A stretch of DNA of 64,000 nucleotides. Source: Oscillospiraceae bacterium (GTDB taxonomy: Bacteria > Bacillota_A > Clostridia > Oscillospirales > Ruminococcaceae). The notes beneath the pieces were generated by a model that worked only from the letters and a program-made list of their open reading frames with translations, did not search any database and was not told the origin of the DNA. Shown piece by piece: positions 8,235 to 17,488 of the stretch. The position numbers were made by a program, and so were the translations under genes. How positions within the stretch are numbered: the first letter of the stretch is position 1; every line of letters begins with the position of its first letter. The stretch spans positions 17,383 through 81,382 of the forward strand of contig JAFWUX010000099.1 in NCBI GenBank assembly GCA_017523995.1, given 5' to 3'.

Positions 8235-9266
8235 ATGATGAATATGGAATTTGAACGCAAGCTGACCATTCCGAAGGAAACCAAGGAAATGTACCCCGTC
8301 ACGCCCGAAATGGCAGAAACCGTCAAGCAGCGTGCCGCGGAGATCAGCGATATCTTCTCCGGCAAGGATGACAGACTCATCCTGATTATCGGTCCGTGCT
8401 CCGCGGATAATCCCGATGCCGTGCTTGACTATATCTCCCGCCTGCGCAAGGTGCAGGAGCAGGTCAAGGACGAAATCTTTATCATCCCGCGTGTCTACAC
8501 CAACAAGCCGCGCACCACAGGCGCAGGCTACAAGGGTCTGCTGCATCAGCCGGACCCCGGCGCAAAGCCCGATGTCTACAAGGGCATTATCGCAACCCGT
8601 GAGCTGCACATGCGTGCGCTCAAGGAGACGGGCTTCTCCTGCGCGGACGAAATGCTCTATCCCGATAACCACAGATATCTCGACGATCTGCTCGCCTATG
8701 TCGCAGTCGGTGCGCGCTCGGTCGAGAATCAGGAGCACCGCCTTGTTTCCAGCGGTCTCGATATTCCGGTCGGCATGAAGAACCCGACCGCGGGCGACCT
8801 CTCCGTCATGATGAACGCGATCACCGCCGCACAGCACGGTCACAGCTTCATCTACCGCGGATGGGCGGTGCATTCCAAGGGCAATCCTTACGCACATGCC
8901 ATCCTGCGCGGCTACCTCAACAAGCACGGACAGTCGCTGCCGAACTATCACTATGAGGATATTGCACACCTCGCAGAGCTCTATGCCTCCGGCGAGTTTG
9001 CAAATCCGGCGGCGATCATCGACACGAACCATGCGAACTCCGGCAAAAATCCGCTCGAGCAGCCGCGTATCTGCAAGGAAGTTCTCAGCATGCGCCGCTA
9101 CAACAACGATATCAAAAAGCTCGTCAAGGGCTTCATGATCGAGAGCTACATCGAGGACGGCGCACAGAAGATCGGCGAGGGCTGCTACGGCAAGTCGATC
9201 ACCGACCCCTGCCTCGGCTGGGAGAAATCCGAGCGGCTCATTCTCGAAATCGCGGAAATGCTCTGA
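8235..9266 (+). CDS. aroF: 3-deoxy-7-phosphoheptulonate (DAHP) synthase, class I
   Basis: First step of the shikimate pathway: condenses phosphoenolpyruvate with erythrose 4-phosphate. It is 343 residues, matching the AroF/G/H type. Family motifs seen: IIGPCSA near residue 54, PRVYTNKPRTT for substrate phosphate binding, MKNPTAGD, a metal-site His in DTNHANSGK, and GCYGKSITDPC near the end. An N-terminal extension of the feedback-sensing type is present. It has its own promoter, separate from the trp operon, but feeds it with chorismate. The start is ATG 8235 or the next codon, also ATG. Confidence 0.95.
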   Translation: MMNMEFERKLTIPKETKEMYPVTPEMAETVKQRAAEISDIFSGKDDRLILIIGPCSADNPDAVLDYISRLRKVQEQVKDEIFIIPRVYTNKPRTTGAGYKGLLHQPDPGAKPDVYKGIIATRELHMRALKETGFSCADEMLYPDNHRYLDDLLAYVAVGARSVENQEHRLVSSGLDIPVGMKNPTAGDLSVMMNAITAAQHGHSFIYRGWAVHSKGNPYAHAILRGYLNKHGQSLPNYHYEDIAHLAELYASGEFANPAAIIDTNHANSGKNPLEQPRICKEVLSMRRYNNDIKKLVKGFMIESYIEDGAQKIGEGCYGKSITDPCLGWEKSERLILEIAEML

Positions 9267-9290
9267 GCATTTTCTGCATATCACGGAACA

Positions 9291-9332
9291 GGCATCTGTG
9301 TCCCCGCGGACACGGGTGCCCTTTCCCGTTTT
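9291..9332 (+). terminator. Hairpin after DAHP synthase
   Basis: A 13-bp stem (9291-9303 with 9308-9320, two G-U pairs) closed by a four-base loop and followed by CTTTCCCGTTTTCC. A probable but imperfect intrinsic terminator; it could instead be a regulatory hairpin of the ECF operon that starts at 9364. Confidence 0.5.
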
Positions 9333-9363
9333 CCTGCACTTCTGCCGAAAGGGGGGATTTCCG

Positions 9364-10242
9364 GTGCGGGATTTTGAAAACATGAATCCGGCGGCTGTCA
9401 CGGTGCATCTGCTGCTGACCGCCTGCATCACGATTTTCTGCATGGAGCCGCTCCTGCTCGGAATCTCCATGCTCTGCGGCATCGCATTTTTTGTCATGCG
9501 GAACGGCACAAAGCATTTCAGCTTTCATATCGGTGCGATCGGTATGCCGGTGCTCTTTGCGCTGCTCAATCCGCTTTGGAATCAGCACGGAACAACCGTG
9601 CTGTTTTTCATCAATCAGCGCGCCTACACTGCCGAGGCGCTCTTTTACGGCTGTGTTACCGGCATCCGGCTCTGCGCCGTGCTCTATTGGTTCCGCAGCT
9701 TTTCCGATCTCATGACGAGCGAAAAGCTCTTTTATCTGTTCCGCTGTCTTTCGCCGAAGCTCGCGCTTGTCTTCTCGATGGCGGTGCGCAATCTGACACT
9801 GTTCCGGCAGCAGATGCAGAAGATCCGGCTCTCACAGCGCGCAGTCGGGCTCTACCGCGAGGGACATCTGATCGACGATATCCGCGGAGAACTGCGCATT
9901 TTCTCGATCCTGCTGACATGGGCGCTCGAGAACGGCATCATCACCGCGAACAGCATGGCGGCGCGCGGATACGGAATCGGGAAACGCACAAGCTTCACCT
10001 ATTACCGCTGGCACGCCGCTGATTTTGGGCTGCTGATCTGTGCGCTGCTGCTCAGCGCCGCGGTGATCTGCGGGATTGCGCAGGGCGTCACCGAATGGCA
10101 GTTTTATCCGGTCTGTGAACCGGCGGGGCGGAATCTGCCCTATTTTGCCGTGCTCGCAGCGTATGCAATCCTTGCGCTGCTGCCGATCATCCACGAGGGA
10201 AAGGAGACTTTGACATGGAAGCGCTTGCAGTCAGAAATCTGA
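9364..10242 (+). CDS. ecfT: ECF transporter T component (EcfT)
   Basis: Membrane coupling subunit of an energy-coupling-factor vitamin transporter; it joins the ATPases to an S component. From GTG 9364 the protein has 292 residues; this start is chosen because AAGGGGGG sits about 7 nt upstream, while the frame is open further back to 9298. Hydrophobic segments occupy the first 110 residues and the C-terminus. The cytoplasmic coupling region carries the conserved small-residue motif in ANSMAARGYG near residue 210. It overlaps the ATPase gene by 28 bp. This is the first gene of an operon with the ATPase, a hydrolase and an S component. Confidence 0.9.
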   Translation: MRDFENMNPAAVTVHLLLTACITIFCMEPLLLGISMLCGIAFFVMRNGTKHFSFHIGAIGMPVLFALLNPLWNQHGTTVLFFINQRAYTAEALFYGCVTGIRLCAVLYWFRSFSDLMTSEKLFYLFRCLSPKLALVFSMAVRNLTLFRQQMQKIRLSQRAVGLYREGHLIDDIRGELRIFSILLTWALENGIITANSMAARGYGIGKRTSFTYYRWHAADFGLLICALLLSAAVICGIAQGVTEWQFYPVCEPAGRNLPYFAVLAAYAILALLPIIHEGKETLTWKRLQSEI

Positions 10243-11855
10243 GCGTCACATTTCCGGAATGCGAAAAGCCGGTGCTCTCGGATGTTTCCTTTTCGCTCGA
10301 ACAGGGCGATTTTGCCGTGATCTGCGGCGCGACCGGCTGCGGCAAAACCACACTCCTGCGGATGCTCAAGCGGGAGCTGACGCCCCTCTGCACGCAGCAG
10401 GGAACCGTCACCTTCTGCGGCACGCCGGTTGCAGAACTCGATGCCACGGCCGTCGCCTCGCAGATCGGATTTGTCATGCAGCACCCCGAGCAGCAGATCG
10501 TCACCGACAAGGTCTGGCATGAGCTGGCGTTCGGGCTCGAAAACATGCAGACGCCGCCCGACATCATGCAGCGGCGAATCGCGGAGATTGCCTCGTACTT
10601 CGGGATGGAATCGTGGCTCGACCGCGATCCGGCGACGCTCTCCGGCGGTCAGAAGCAGCTGCTGAATCTCGCGAGCGTCATGATCATGCAGCCGAAGCTC
10701 CTGCTGCTCGATGAACCGACCGCGCAGCTCGATCCGATTGCGGCGGCGGATTTCCTCACAACGCTGCACCGGCTCAATCAGGATTTTTCTATAACGATCT
10801 TGCTCGCAGAACACCGGCTCGAGGAGGTCATCCCGCTCTGCACGCAGCTCCTGCTCATGGACGGCGGAACCGTCTCCATGCAGGATGCGCCGCGCAGACT
10901 TTTGCAGAATCTCCCGCCGGATGCGCCCGTCCTTGCTGGGATGCCGGCTGCCGTCCGGCTCTATCACGCGCTGCATCCGGACTGTGAATGCCCGCTCTCT
11001 GTCTGCGAGGCGCGCGGCAGGCTCATGCCGCTGCTGCCTGCGGAATCCGGTGCCCCTGCGCAGCCCGCTCCCCGCCCGCAGACTGCCGAAGCCGTCACCG
11101 TTTCCGGCGCATATTTCCGCTATGAGCGGCACGGCAGAGATATCCTGCAGGACCTCAGTTTCTCGGTGCAGGAGGGCGAACTCTACTGTCTGATCGGCGG
11201 AAACGGCGCTGGCAAATCCACCGTATTAGCTGTACTTTCCGGCATCCTGAAATGCTATGCGGGCAAGGTCGGCATCTTCGGCAAACCGATCGCGGATTAT
11301 AAACACCGCTCACTGCATCAGGGCTGTGTTTCGCTGCTGCCGCAGGATGTCCAGACCGTCTTCCTCTGCAACACGGCGGCAGAGGAGCTCGCCGAAACAG
11401 ACAAGCACTATCGGGAGCTGCTCAGGGATTTCCCGTTTGATCTCGAGCCGCTGATGCAGCAGCATCCCTATGATCTCAGCGGCGGCGAACAACAGCTTCT
11501 TGCGCTGGCAAAGGTCATGCTGACAAAACCGCGGCTGCTGCTGCTCGATGAACCGACCAAGGGTCTCGATGCGCAGTCCAAGGCGCGGCTCGCGGATGTG
11601 CTGCACGGACTGCAGGCACAAAATGTAACGATCTTGCTCGTGACGCATGACATCGAATTTGCTGCCATGCACGCCGACCGCTGCGGATTTCTCTCGCGCG
11701 GCGCCCTGATCTCCGCGGATATCCCGACGCGGTTCTTCTCGGAAAATGCGTTCTATACCACCGCCGCAAGCCGCATCTCCCGCGGATACTATACGCAGAC
11801 TGTCACCGTGGAGCAGGTCATCCGGCGCGCGAAAGAAAACGGAGGAATCAGATGA
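10215..11855 (+). CDS. ecfA: Fused double ATPase of an ECF transporter (EcfA-EcfA')
   Basis: 546 residues containing two complete ABC ATPase domains in one chain. The first Walker A is GATGCGKTT (38-46) with signature LSGGQKQ and LLLLDEPTAQLD. The second Walker A is GGNGAGKST (328-336) with LSGGEQQ and LLLLDEPTKGLD. Both Q-loops and signature motifs appear intact, so both sites should be able to work. A Pro/Ala-rich linker (about 275-292) joins them. Start ATG 10215 has AAGGAG upstream and overlaps ecfT. The stop overlaps the next gene (ATGA). Confidence 0.95.
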   Translation: MEALAVRNLSVTFPECEKPVLSDVSFSLEQGDFAVICGATGCGKTTLLRMLKRELTPLCTQQGTVTFCGTPVAELDATAVASQIGFVMQHPEQQIVTDKVWHELAFGLENMQTPPDIMQRRIAEIASYFGMESWLDRDPATLSGGQKQLLNLASVMIMQPKLLLLDEPTAQLDPIAAADFLTTLHRLNQDFSITILLAEHRLEEVIPLCTQLLLMDGGTVSMQDAPRRLLQNLPPDAPVLAGMPAAVRLYHALHPDCECPLSVCEARGRLMPLLPAESGAPAQPAPRPQTAEAVTVSGAYFRYERHGRDILQDLSFSVQEGELYCLIGGNGAGKSTVLAVLSGILKCYAGKVGIFGKPIADYKHRSLHQGCVSLLPQDVQTVFLCNTAAEELAETDKHYRELLRDFPFDLEPLMQQHPYDLSGGEQQLLALAKVMLTKPRLLLLDEPTKGLDAQSKARLADVLHGLQAQNVTILLVTHDIEFAAMHADRCGFLSRGALISADIPTRFFSENAFYTTAASRISRGYYTQTVTVEQVIRRAKENGGIR

Positions 11856-12370
11856 AGCTGCTCGTGATTGATGTGCAGAATGCGGTCTATACGCCTGCGC
11901 TTTATGCGTATGATGCCTTTACGGCGAATCTTTCGCGGCTGATCGAATCGGCGCGCAGAACCGGAACCGAGGTCATTTTTATCCGGCATGATGACGGTGC
12001 CGGTGAGCCGCTCTCACCCGGACATCACGGCTTTGAAATCGCGGCACCGTTTGCGCCGCTTTCCGGCGAGCGGATTTTTGATAAGCAGGTCAACAGTCCG
12101 TTCCGCGATTCCGGTCTGACCGAATATCTGCGCAGCTGCGGCGAAGACACGCTGATAATCGCCGGACTGCAAACGGAATACTGCGTGGACGCCGCGGTGA
12201 AATGCGGCTTTGAGCACGGTTTCCGGATCATTGTTCCGGCATATGCGAACACCACAACCGACAATGCGTACCTGACCGGCGAACAGAGTTATCACTACTA
12301 CAACGCATTCATCTGGAACCGGCGTTATGCCGCCTGTATGCCGACGGCGGACGCCATTGCGATGATGTAA
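11852..12370 (+). CDS. Isochorismatase/nicotinamidase-family cysteine hydrolase
   Basis: 172-residue cytoplasmic hydrolase. The catalytic triad of the family can be placed: D7 (IDVQN), K78 (FDKQVNS) and C111 (TEYCVDA). Substrate cannot be told from sequence; nicotinamidase, isochorismatase and N-carbamoyl hydrolases share this fold. It sits inside the ECF operon, starting in the ATGA overlap with the ATPase gene. That suggests it processes the transported compound, or an amide derived from it. Niacin/nicotinamide would be one coherent substrate; a corrinoid would not obviously need it. Confidence 0.88.
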   Translation: MKLLVIDVQNAVYTPALYAYDAFTANLSRLIESARRTGTEVIFIRHDDGAGEPLSPGHHGFEIAAPFAPLSGERIFDKQVNSPFRDSGLTEYLRSCGEDTLIIAGLQTEYCVDAAVKCGFEHGFRIIVPAYANTTTDNAYLTGEQSYHYYNAFIWNRRYAACMPTADAIAMM

Positions 12371-12388
12371 CCGAAAGGAGGACAGCGC

Positions 12389-13075
12389 ATGCTCGTGATC
12401 CGTTCTGAAAAAATCCGCAGACTGCTCCGCATTGCGCTGCCGTTTGCCATCATGCCGGCGATTGTTCTGCTGCTGCCGCTCGGCATCCAGTCGCAGTATT
12501 ATGCGCTCGTCAGCTTCATCATGGTGCTGCTGGCGCTGCTGCTCTTTCTCGCCGGATTTGAACGCCGCGATCTCGGCACGCGCCGGATGATCCTCGTCTC
12601 CGTGATGACGGCGCTCTCCGTCCTCGGCAGGCTGCTGCCGCTCATCAAGCCGATCACCGCGCTGACCGTCCTTTCGGCGATGTATCTCGGGCCGGAGGCG
12701 GGATTTCTCGTCGGGGCGCTCTCAGCGGTGCTCTCGAATTTCGTCATGGGGCAGGGGCCGTGGACGCCGTTCCAGATGCTCGCTTGGGGGCTGATCGGGC
12801 TGTTCGCAGGGATACTCGCGAAGCCGCTGCAGCGCTCTCCCCTGCTGCTTTACATCTACGGGATGCTCTCCGGCGTAGCGTATTCCATGCTGCTCGATAT
12901 CTGGACAACGGTCTGGACATATAAGGCATTCACGCTGCATGAATACGCCGCTGCGATTTCGACCGCCGTGCCGCTGACCTGTCTCTATGCGGTCTCGAAT
13001 CTGCTGTTTCTGATTGTGCTGCGCAAGCCCATCGGCGACAAGCTCTCCCGCATCCGGAAGAAATACGGATTGTGA
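12389..13075 (+). CDS. ECF transporter S component (substrate-binding membrane subunit)
   Basis: 228 residues with about six hydrophobic segments, typical of S components. The loop motif GQGPWTPFQM (about residues 118-127), after an SN pair, resembles S components I remember near DUF4430 and prenyltransferase-like genes, a group linked to cobalamin. That substrate call is inference only. It is the last gene of the ECF operon, has a strong Shine-Dalgarno (AAAGGAGG), and is followed by a strong bidirectional terminator. Confidence 0.82.
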   Translation: MLVIRSEKIRRLLRIALPFAIMPAIVLLLPLGIQSQYYALVSFIMVLLALLLFLAGFERRDLGTRRMILVSVMTALSVLGRLLPLIKPITALTVLSAMYLGPEAGFLVGALSAVLSNFVMGQGPWTPFQMLAWGLIGLFAGILAKPLQRSPLLLYIYGMLSGVAYSMLLDIWTTVWTYKAFTLHEYAAAISTAVPLTCLYAVSNLLFLIVLRKPIGDKLSRIRKKYGL

Positions 13076-13080
13076 CAAAA

Positions 13081-13125
13081 AAAGCCGCTCAGATTTACAT
13101 TTCCTGTAAATCTGAGCGGCTTCTT
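13081..13125. terminator. Bidirectional intrinsic terminator
   Basis: 17-bp stem (AAGCCGCTCAGATTTAC with its complement) around a six-base loop, A-rich on the left and T-rich on the right. It ends the ECF operon on the plus strand and the lipoprotein gene on the minus strand. Confidence 0.85.
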
Positions 13126-13159
13126 TATTCGTTATCCGTATATCAGCGGCAGCTGCGCA

Positions 13160-14080
13160 TTATGCCTCCGCAGAGGTCTCCGCAGCAGCTTCGGATTCAG
13201 AGGATTCAGCAGCCTCGGTGGTTTCCTCGGTTGCTTCTTCTGCGCCTTCCTCAGCGCCCTCTGCGGCACCGCCTGCAAGAACCGGCATGGAGTTGCCGTC
13301 CTTATCATAGAAGGTGAGGTTGTCGATGTAGAAGTCAACATCATTCTTCTGACCCCAGCGCATGATGACGAGCGTGGTGCCCTCATCGTTTGCAGCGTAG
13401 CCGTTTGCAGGCAGGAGCGCCGGAATATCGGTTTCGCAGCGCCAGCTGCCCTCCTCGTGCTCCCAGTCCTGATATGCAAACTCATAGTGGTTTGCCCATG
13501 TGTTCTGGATCACATTGCCGTCAGCATCCTTGCCCTGCTCGGAGGCGATGTTGCCTGCGAGTGCGCCGAGGAAGTTGCCGACAACCAGCGATTCGCTGCC
13601 GTCATCGTTCTTCCATGTCTCGTTTGCGATACAGGTGAAGTCCACGCTGATGTGACCGATGTTGCCGACATTCTCAACGCCGAGCATTTCCGGCAGATTG
13701 AACACGAGCTTGACAACGCCGAAATCTGCATCCGGTTCCGCTCTCAGTGCGTGAACCTTGAGCTTCTTGTCGCCGTCGAGATCGACGATCGAGAGCTCAA
13801 CGTCGCATTCGTCGCCGCCGCCGCCCATCTGGTGACCGGTGTGCATATCACCATCATCGAAGGTGATTGCGTTTGCATCGACCGGACCGACATCTCTCGG
13901 GAGCGGATCGGAAACGGAAGATTCCTCCTCGCTGCTCTCCTCAGAGGTCTCAACAGCGGAGGTCTCCGGTGCGGTGGTCTCTGCGACGGACGAGCTGTCA
14001 GCGGTATCCTTGCCGCAGGAAACGAGCGCGCCGAGCATTGCGAGTGCCGAAAGCATGGCAAGAGCCTTTTTCATTTTCAT
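13160..14080 (-). CDS. Secreted lipoprotein with a carbohydrate-binding-like beta-sandwich domain
   Basis: 306 residues from ATG 14080, chosen because GGAGGAAAG precedes it; an upstream in-frame ATG lacks one. The lipobox LVSC makes C22 the lipidated residue. An acidic Ser/Thr/Glu linker follows, then a domain (about 70-265) with a typical DNLTFYDKDGN ending seen in carbohydrate-binding modules of ruminococci, then a second low-complexity Glu/Ala/Thr tail. Probably a cell-surface glycan- or ligand-binding protein; no catalytic motif seen. The downstream partner of the 14198 gene shares this general plan. Confidence 0.75.
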   Translation of the reverse strand: MKMKKALAMLSALAMLGALVSCGKDTADSSSVAETTAPETSAVETSEESSEEESSVSDPLPRDVGPVDANAITFDDGDMHTGHQMGGGGDECDVELSIVDLDGDKKLKVHALRAEPDADFGVVKLVFNLPEMLGVENVGNIGHISVDFTCIANETWKNDDGSESLVVGNFLGALAGNIASEQGKDADGNVIQNTWANHYEFAYQDWEHEEGSWRCETDIPALLPANGYAANDEGTTLVIMRWGQKNDVDFYIDNLTFYDKDGNSMPVLAGGAAEGAEEGAEEATEETTEAAESSESEAAAETSAEA

Positions 14081-14116
14081 AGTTCTTTCCTCCATATTCA
14101 AAACATTCTGTTTCAT

Positions 14117-14155
14117 AACGAATGCCCCCTACGGTCAGCAGAGGGCATTCGGAAA
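14117..14155 (-). terminator. Stem-loop between the two surface-protein genes
   Basis: CGAATGCCC...GGGCATTCG stem with a roughly 15-nt loop. No T-run follows on the minus strand, so it may be an RNA processing or stability element rather than a full stop. Confidence 0.4.
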
Positions 14156-14197
14156 CTTCGATTTATCTGCGCTTCTGCGCGATATTTCTATATGAGA

Positions 14198-14881
14198 TCA
14201 GTGCTTCTTGCGTGCAGTGAAAGCAGCAGCAGCAGCCAGACCCAGAGCAGCAACAGCAACGCCGACACCTGCATCACCGGTCTTAGCGGAATCTGCCTTC
14301 TTGGTATCTGCAGCCTTGGTGGTGGTCACAGCAGCGCCAGCCTTTGCAGAGGTGGTGGTTGCAGCAGCAGCGGTGGTATCAGCCGGAGCCTCAGTGGTGG
14401 TCTCAGCAGCCTTTGCAGTCAGCTCATTGCCGTCCTTGTCGAGAAGCGTAACAGAATCAACAGTAACAGCATCGCCCCAGTTATCCCACTGTGCAATGCA
14501 AACCTGTGCATACTCGTCAGTATCAGCAAACGGAGACTCCGTTTCCAGTCTGGTCATGGTGAAATCAGTGTAGTTATAGATAACCGGCTTATTGGAGCCC
14601 TCATTGCCCCATTCCTTCTGATCCCACTTTGCAGTGTTGGAATTAAAGACAAAACCGCCGCCTGCGCCGGTCTCCTGATTGACACCGCTGATAACAACCT
14701 TTGCGCCGAAAACATCGGACAGCTTGCAGCCTTCCGGCAGATTGTCCTTAACAGAATAAACGTACTTATCTCCGTCATCGCTGTTATGGTTTGCAATCGG
14801 AATTGCGAATGCGGAAACAGCCAGTGCGGAAACTGCGATTGCGCCTGCAGCCAGAGCTGCGAACATAGACTTGATCTTCAT
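14198..14881 (-). CDS. Surface protein with signal peptide, beta-domain and KTGD C-terminal anchor
   Basis: 227 residues from ATG 14881, chosen for GGAGGAAAAG just upstream. Signal peptide about 1-27. The central domain (30-150) has a conserved aromatic stretch and ends VTLLDKDGNEL, again like a carbohydrate-binding beta-sandwich. A Thr/Ala/Lys linker leads to SAKTGD, a hydrophobic segment and RKKH, an anchor resembling sortase-type tails but without LPXTG. The same tail type occurs in the 29856 gene. Has a probable promoter and a 5' stem-loop (about 14902-14920). Confidence 0.78.
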   Translation of the reverse strand: MKIKSMFAALAAGAIAVSALAVSAFAIPIANHNSDDGDKYVYSVKDNLPEGCKLSDVFGAKVVISGVNQETGAGGGFVFNSNTAKWDQKEWGNEGSNKPVIYNYTDFTMTRLETESPFADTDEYAQVCIAQWDNWGDAVTVDSVTLLDKDGNELTAKAAETTTEAPADTTAAAATTTSAKAGAAVTTTKAADTKKADSAKTGDAGVGVAVAALGLAAAAAFTARKKH

Positions 14882-14940
14882 GTTACTTTTCCTCCATACA
14901 TCAAACGTGCCGTTTCGCACGGCACCTAATTTATAGCCCC

Positions 14941-14970
14941 ATTATAACACTTTTGCACAAAAAAAGTCCA
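14941..14970 (-). promoter_or_regulatory. Probable promoter of the KTGD surface-protein gene
   Basis: On the minus strand TGGACT, an 18-bp spacer and a perfect TATAAT. The 5' leader then carries GTGCCGT/ACGGCAC, a seven-bp stem with a small loop. Confidence 0.6.
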
Positions 14971-15052
14971 TTCGCTTCTATGCCAAAGATACAGAAAAAC
15001 TTTTGTAGATTTTTCGGCACATTGCACAAAGGCCAACCAAATATTGCTTTAT

Positions 15053-17488
15053 TCAGGTGGACAATCCGGCATTTTCCTCAAAAGTTGCGATTACCTCGCG
15101 CATCAGATCAACGGAAAGCTCGCCCTTCTTGATGCGCACGGCAACATAATAGGGCGCGGTTTTATCGTTGAACGCGATGCGATCGTAATATTTGACCATG
15201 AGTGCCTGCAGCTGCTTGGAATTCGGCTGCGTGACGAAGAAGAACAGTGCGCCGCGCTTCTGCGTGATCTCCGTGATGCCGAGGCGCCCCGCGGTGTTGC
15301 GCAGCAGCGATGCCCCGATCAGGTTCAGCAGGCTTTTCGGCGGATCGCCGAAGCGGTCGATCAGCTCGTCAATGAGGTCGGTGCGGTCGGCATCGGTCTC
15401 CACAAGCGCGATGCGGCGGTAGATTTCGAGACGCGAGGTCATGCTGGAAATATAGTCCTCGGGGATATGCGCCTCAACCTGAATATCGACGGTGCAGGCA
15501 GGCGCCTTGACCGGCTCGCCCTTTTCCTCCGCAATCGCCTCATTGAGCATTTTGAGGTACATTTCGTAGCCGACCTGCTCCATCTGACCGTGCTGCTGTC
15601 CGCCGAGAATGCTGCCCGCGCCGCGGATTTCAAGGTCGCGCATTGCAATGCGGAATCCGCTGCCGAACTGCGTGAACTCGCGCATGGCATCGAGACGCTT
15701 CTCCGCGACCTCGGTCAGCGAGCGGCTCTTCTGATAGGTGAAATAGGCGTAGGCACGGCGGTTTGAACGCCCGACTCTGCCGCGGAGCTGATAGAGCTGC
15801 GATAGTCCGAAGCGATCCGCCTGCTCGAGAATCAGCGTGTTGACATTCGGGACATCGACGCCGGTCTCTATTATAGTAGTACACACAAGGATGTCAATTT
15901 CATGCTCGACAAGCCGGTTCCAGATTTCGCTGATCTCCAGCTCGGTCATCTTGCCGTGTGCATAGCCGATGCGCGCATCGGGGAGCATATCCTGCAATTT
16001 GCCTGCGCACTGCCGGATCGTCTCGACGCGGTTGTGGATGTAGTACACCTGACCGCCGCGCTTCAATTCGCGCTGAATCGCCTGCACGATCAGTCCTGCA
16101 TCGTATTCGAGGACGAAGCTCTGCACGGGATATCTGTCCTGCGGCGGCTCCTCGATCACGCTCATATCGCGGATGCCCGAGAGCGCCATATTCAGCGTGC
16201 GCGGAATCGGTGTTGCGGAAAGCGTCAGGATGTCGATGCCGTTGAATACTTCCTTGAATCGCTCCTTGTGCGCGACGCCGAAGCGCTGCTCCTCGTCGAT
16301 GATCGCAAGCCCGAGCGATGCGAATTTCACATCCTTTGAAAGCAGTCTGTGCGTGCCGATCAGCAGGTCGATTGTGCCGTTTGCGGTCTTTTTGAGGATT
16401 TCGGTCTGCTGCTTCTTGGTACGGAAGCGCGAGAGCAGCTCAATGTTGATCGGCACCGATTCAAACCGGCGCAGCGCCGTCTCATAGTGCTGATGCGCAA
16501 GAACGGTCGTCGGGGCGAGAATGACGCACTGTTTTCCCGAGAGGATGCATTTGAGCGCCGCACGGAATGCGACCTCCGTTTTGCCGAATCCGACATCGCC
16601 GCAGAGCAGACGGTCCATCGGGCGTTCGCGCTCCATGTCCTTTTTGATCTCCTCCACGCTGCGGAGCTGGTCTGCCGTTTCGATATACGGAAAGCGCTCC
16701 TCAAAATCGCGCTGAATCTCATCATCGGGCTCAAAGCGGAATCCCTGCGCATGCTCGCGCGCCGCATAGAGCCGGATGAGCTGCGCCGCCATATCCTTGA
16801 CCGCCTTTTTGACGTTGGTACGTGTTTTCTGCCACTCCTGCGAGCCGAGCTTATTCAGCTTGACCGCAACATCATCCTTGCCGCCGATATAGCGCGAGAC
16901 CAGATCAAGCTGCGTGACGGGAACAAACAGCTCGTCGCCGCCGAGATATTCAATCGTGATATAATCCTTGGTGATGCCCTCCATATCGAGCTTTTTGATG
17001 CCCTTGAACCGCCCGATGCCGTGTGCGGCATGGACAACCACATCCCCCTCGGAGATTTCGGAGAGCGCACGAATTTCCTGTCCCTTTTTGAAGCGCCGCT
17101 TTTTGAGCACCGTGCTCTGCGCCTTGCTCTGCGCGATGCATGCGTACTTGATCGCCGGATACTCAAAGCCCGCGGAAAGTCCGCTGCGCATCAGCAGGAC
17201 CTTGCCCGCCTCGGCTTCGGTGTTCTCATCCGCAAGTGCGCAGTTGATGCCGCTCTCCTGCAGATCCTGCATGAGGATCGGGAGCGTTTTCTCGGTGCCG
17301 CCGCAGACCATCACCTTGTAGCCGCGTTTGCACAGTTCCAGCAAATCGTCTGTCAGGATGCGCGTGCTGCCGCCCCACGGGGCATTCTGCGTTGCCTCAA
17401 CGGAGAGCATCTTCTGATAATTGAAGCTGCTCGTGCTGCTGAGAAATGCGTTCATGCAGATCAGCGGGTGCGCCTTCGCAGCGGTCAT
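15053..17488 (-). CDS. mfd: Mfd, C-terminal part (RNAP-interaction, translocase and D7 domains), split from its N-terminal part
   Basis: 811 residues covering the rest of the transcription-repair coupling factor: linker, RNA-polymerase-interaction domain (about 135-200), RecG-like helicase core with Walker A GDVGFGKTE (297-305), DEEQ box, SATPIPRT, and the QLRGRVGR motif, then the D7 autoinhibitory domain. The ATG at 17488 overlaps the stop of the upstream fragment by 4 bp. Together, 341 + 811 = 1152 residues, the length of intact Mfd. Reading one base out of frame before the ATG gives LDAATVM, a natural continuation, so a one-base deletion near 17506-17509 is the simplest explanation. Confidence 0.9.
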   Translation of the reverse strand: MTAAKAHPLICMNAFLSSTSSFNYQKMLSVEATQNAPWGGSTRILTDDLLELCKRGYKVMVCGGTEKTLPILMQDLQESGINCALADENTEAEAGKVLLMRSGLSAGFEYPAIKYACIAQSKAQSTVLKKRRFKKGQEIRALSEISEGDVVVHAAHGIGRFKGIKKLDMEGITKDYITIEYLGGDELFVPVTQLDLVSRYIGGKDDVAVKLNKLGSQEWQKTRTNVKKAVKDMAAQLIRLYAAREHAQGFRFEPDDEIQRDFEERFPYIETADQLRSVEEIKKDMERERPMDRLLCGDVGFGKTEVAFRAALKCILSGKQCVILAPTTVLAHQHYETALRRFESVPINIELLSRFRTKKQQTEILKKTANGTIDLLIGTHRLLSKDVKFASLGLAIIDEEQRFGVAHKERFKEVFNGIDILTLSATPIPRTLNMALSGIRDMSVIEEPPQDRYPVQSFVLEYDAGLIVQAIQRELKRGGQVYYIHNRVETIRQCAGKLQDMLPDARIGYAHGKMTELEISEIWNRLVEHEIDILVCTTIIETGVDVPNVNTLILEQADRFGLSQLYQLRGRVGRSNRRAYAYFTYQKSRSLTEVAEKRLDAMREFTQFGSGFRIAMRDLEIRGAGSILGGQQHGQMEQVGYEMYLKMLNEAIAEEKGEPVKAPACTVDIQVEAHIPEDYISSMTSRLEIYRRIALVETDADRTDLIDELIDRFGDPPKSLLNLIGASLLRNTAGRLGITEITQKRGALFFFVTQPNSKQLQALMVKYYDRIAFNDKTAPYYVAVRIKKGELSVDLMREVIATFEENAGLST

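Noticed and set aside
8173..8238. 21-codon upstream frame starting GTG whose stop overlaps the DAHP synthase start
   Set aside because: The Shine-Dalgarno is only 1-2 nt from the GTG, too close to work; no conservation information.
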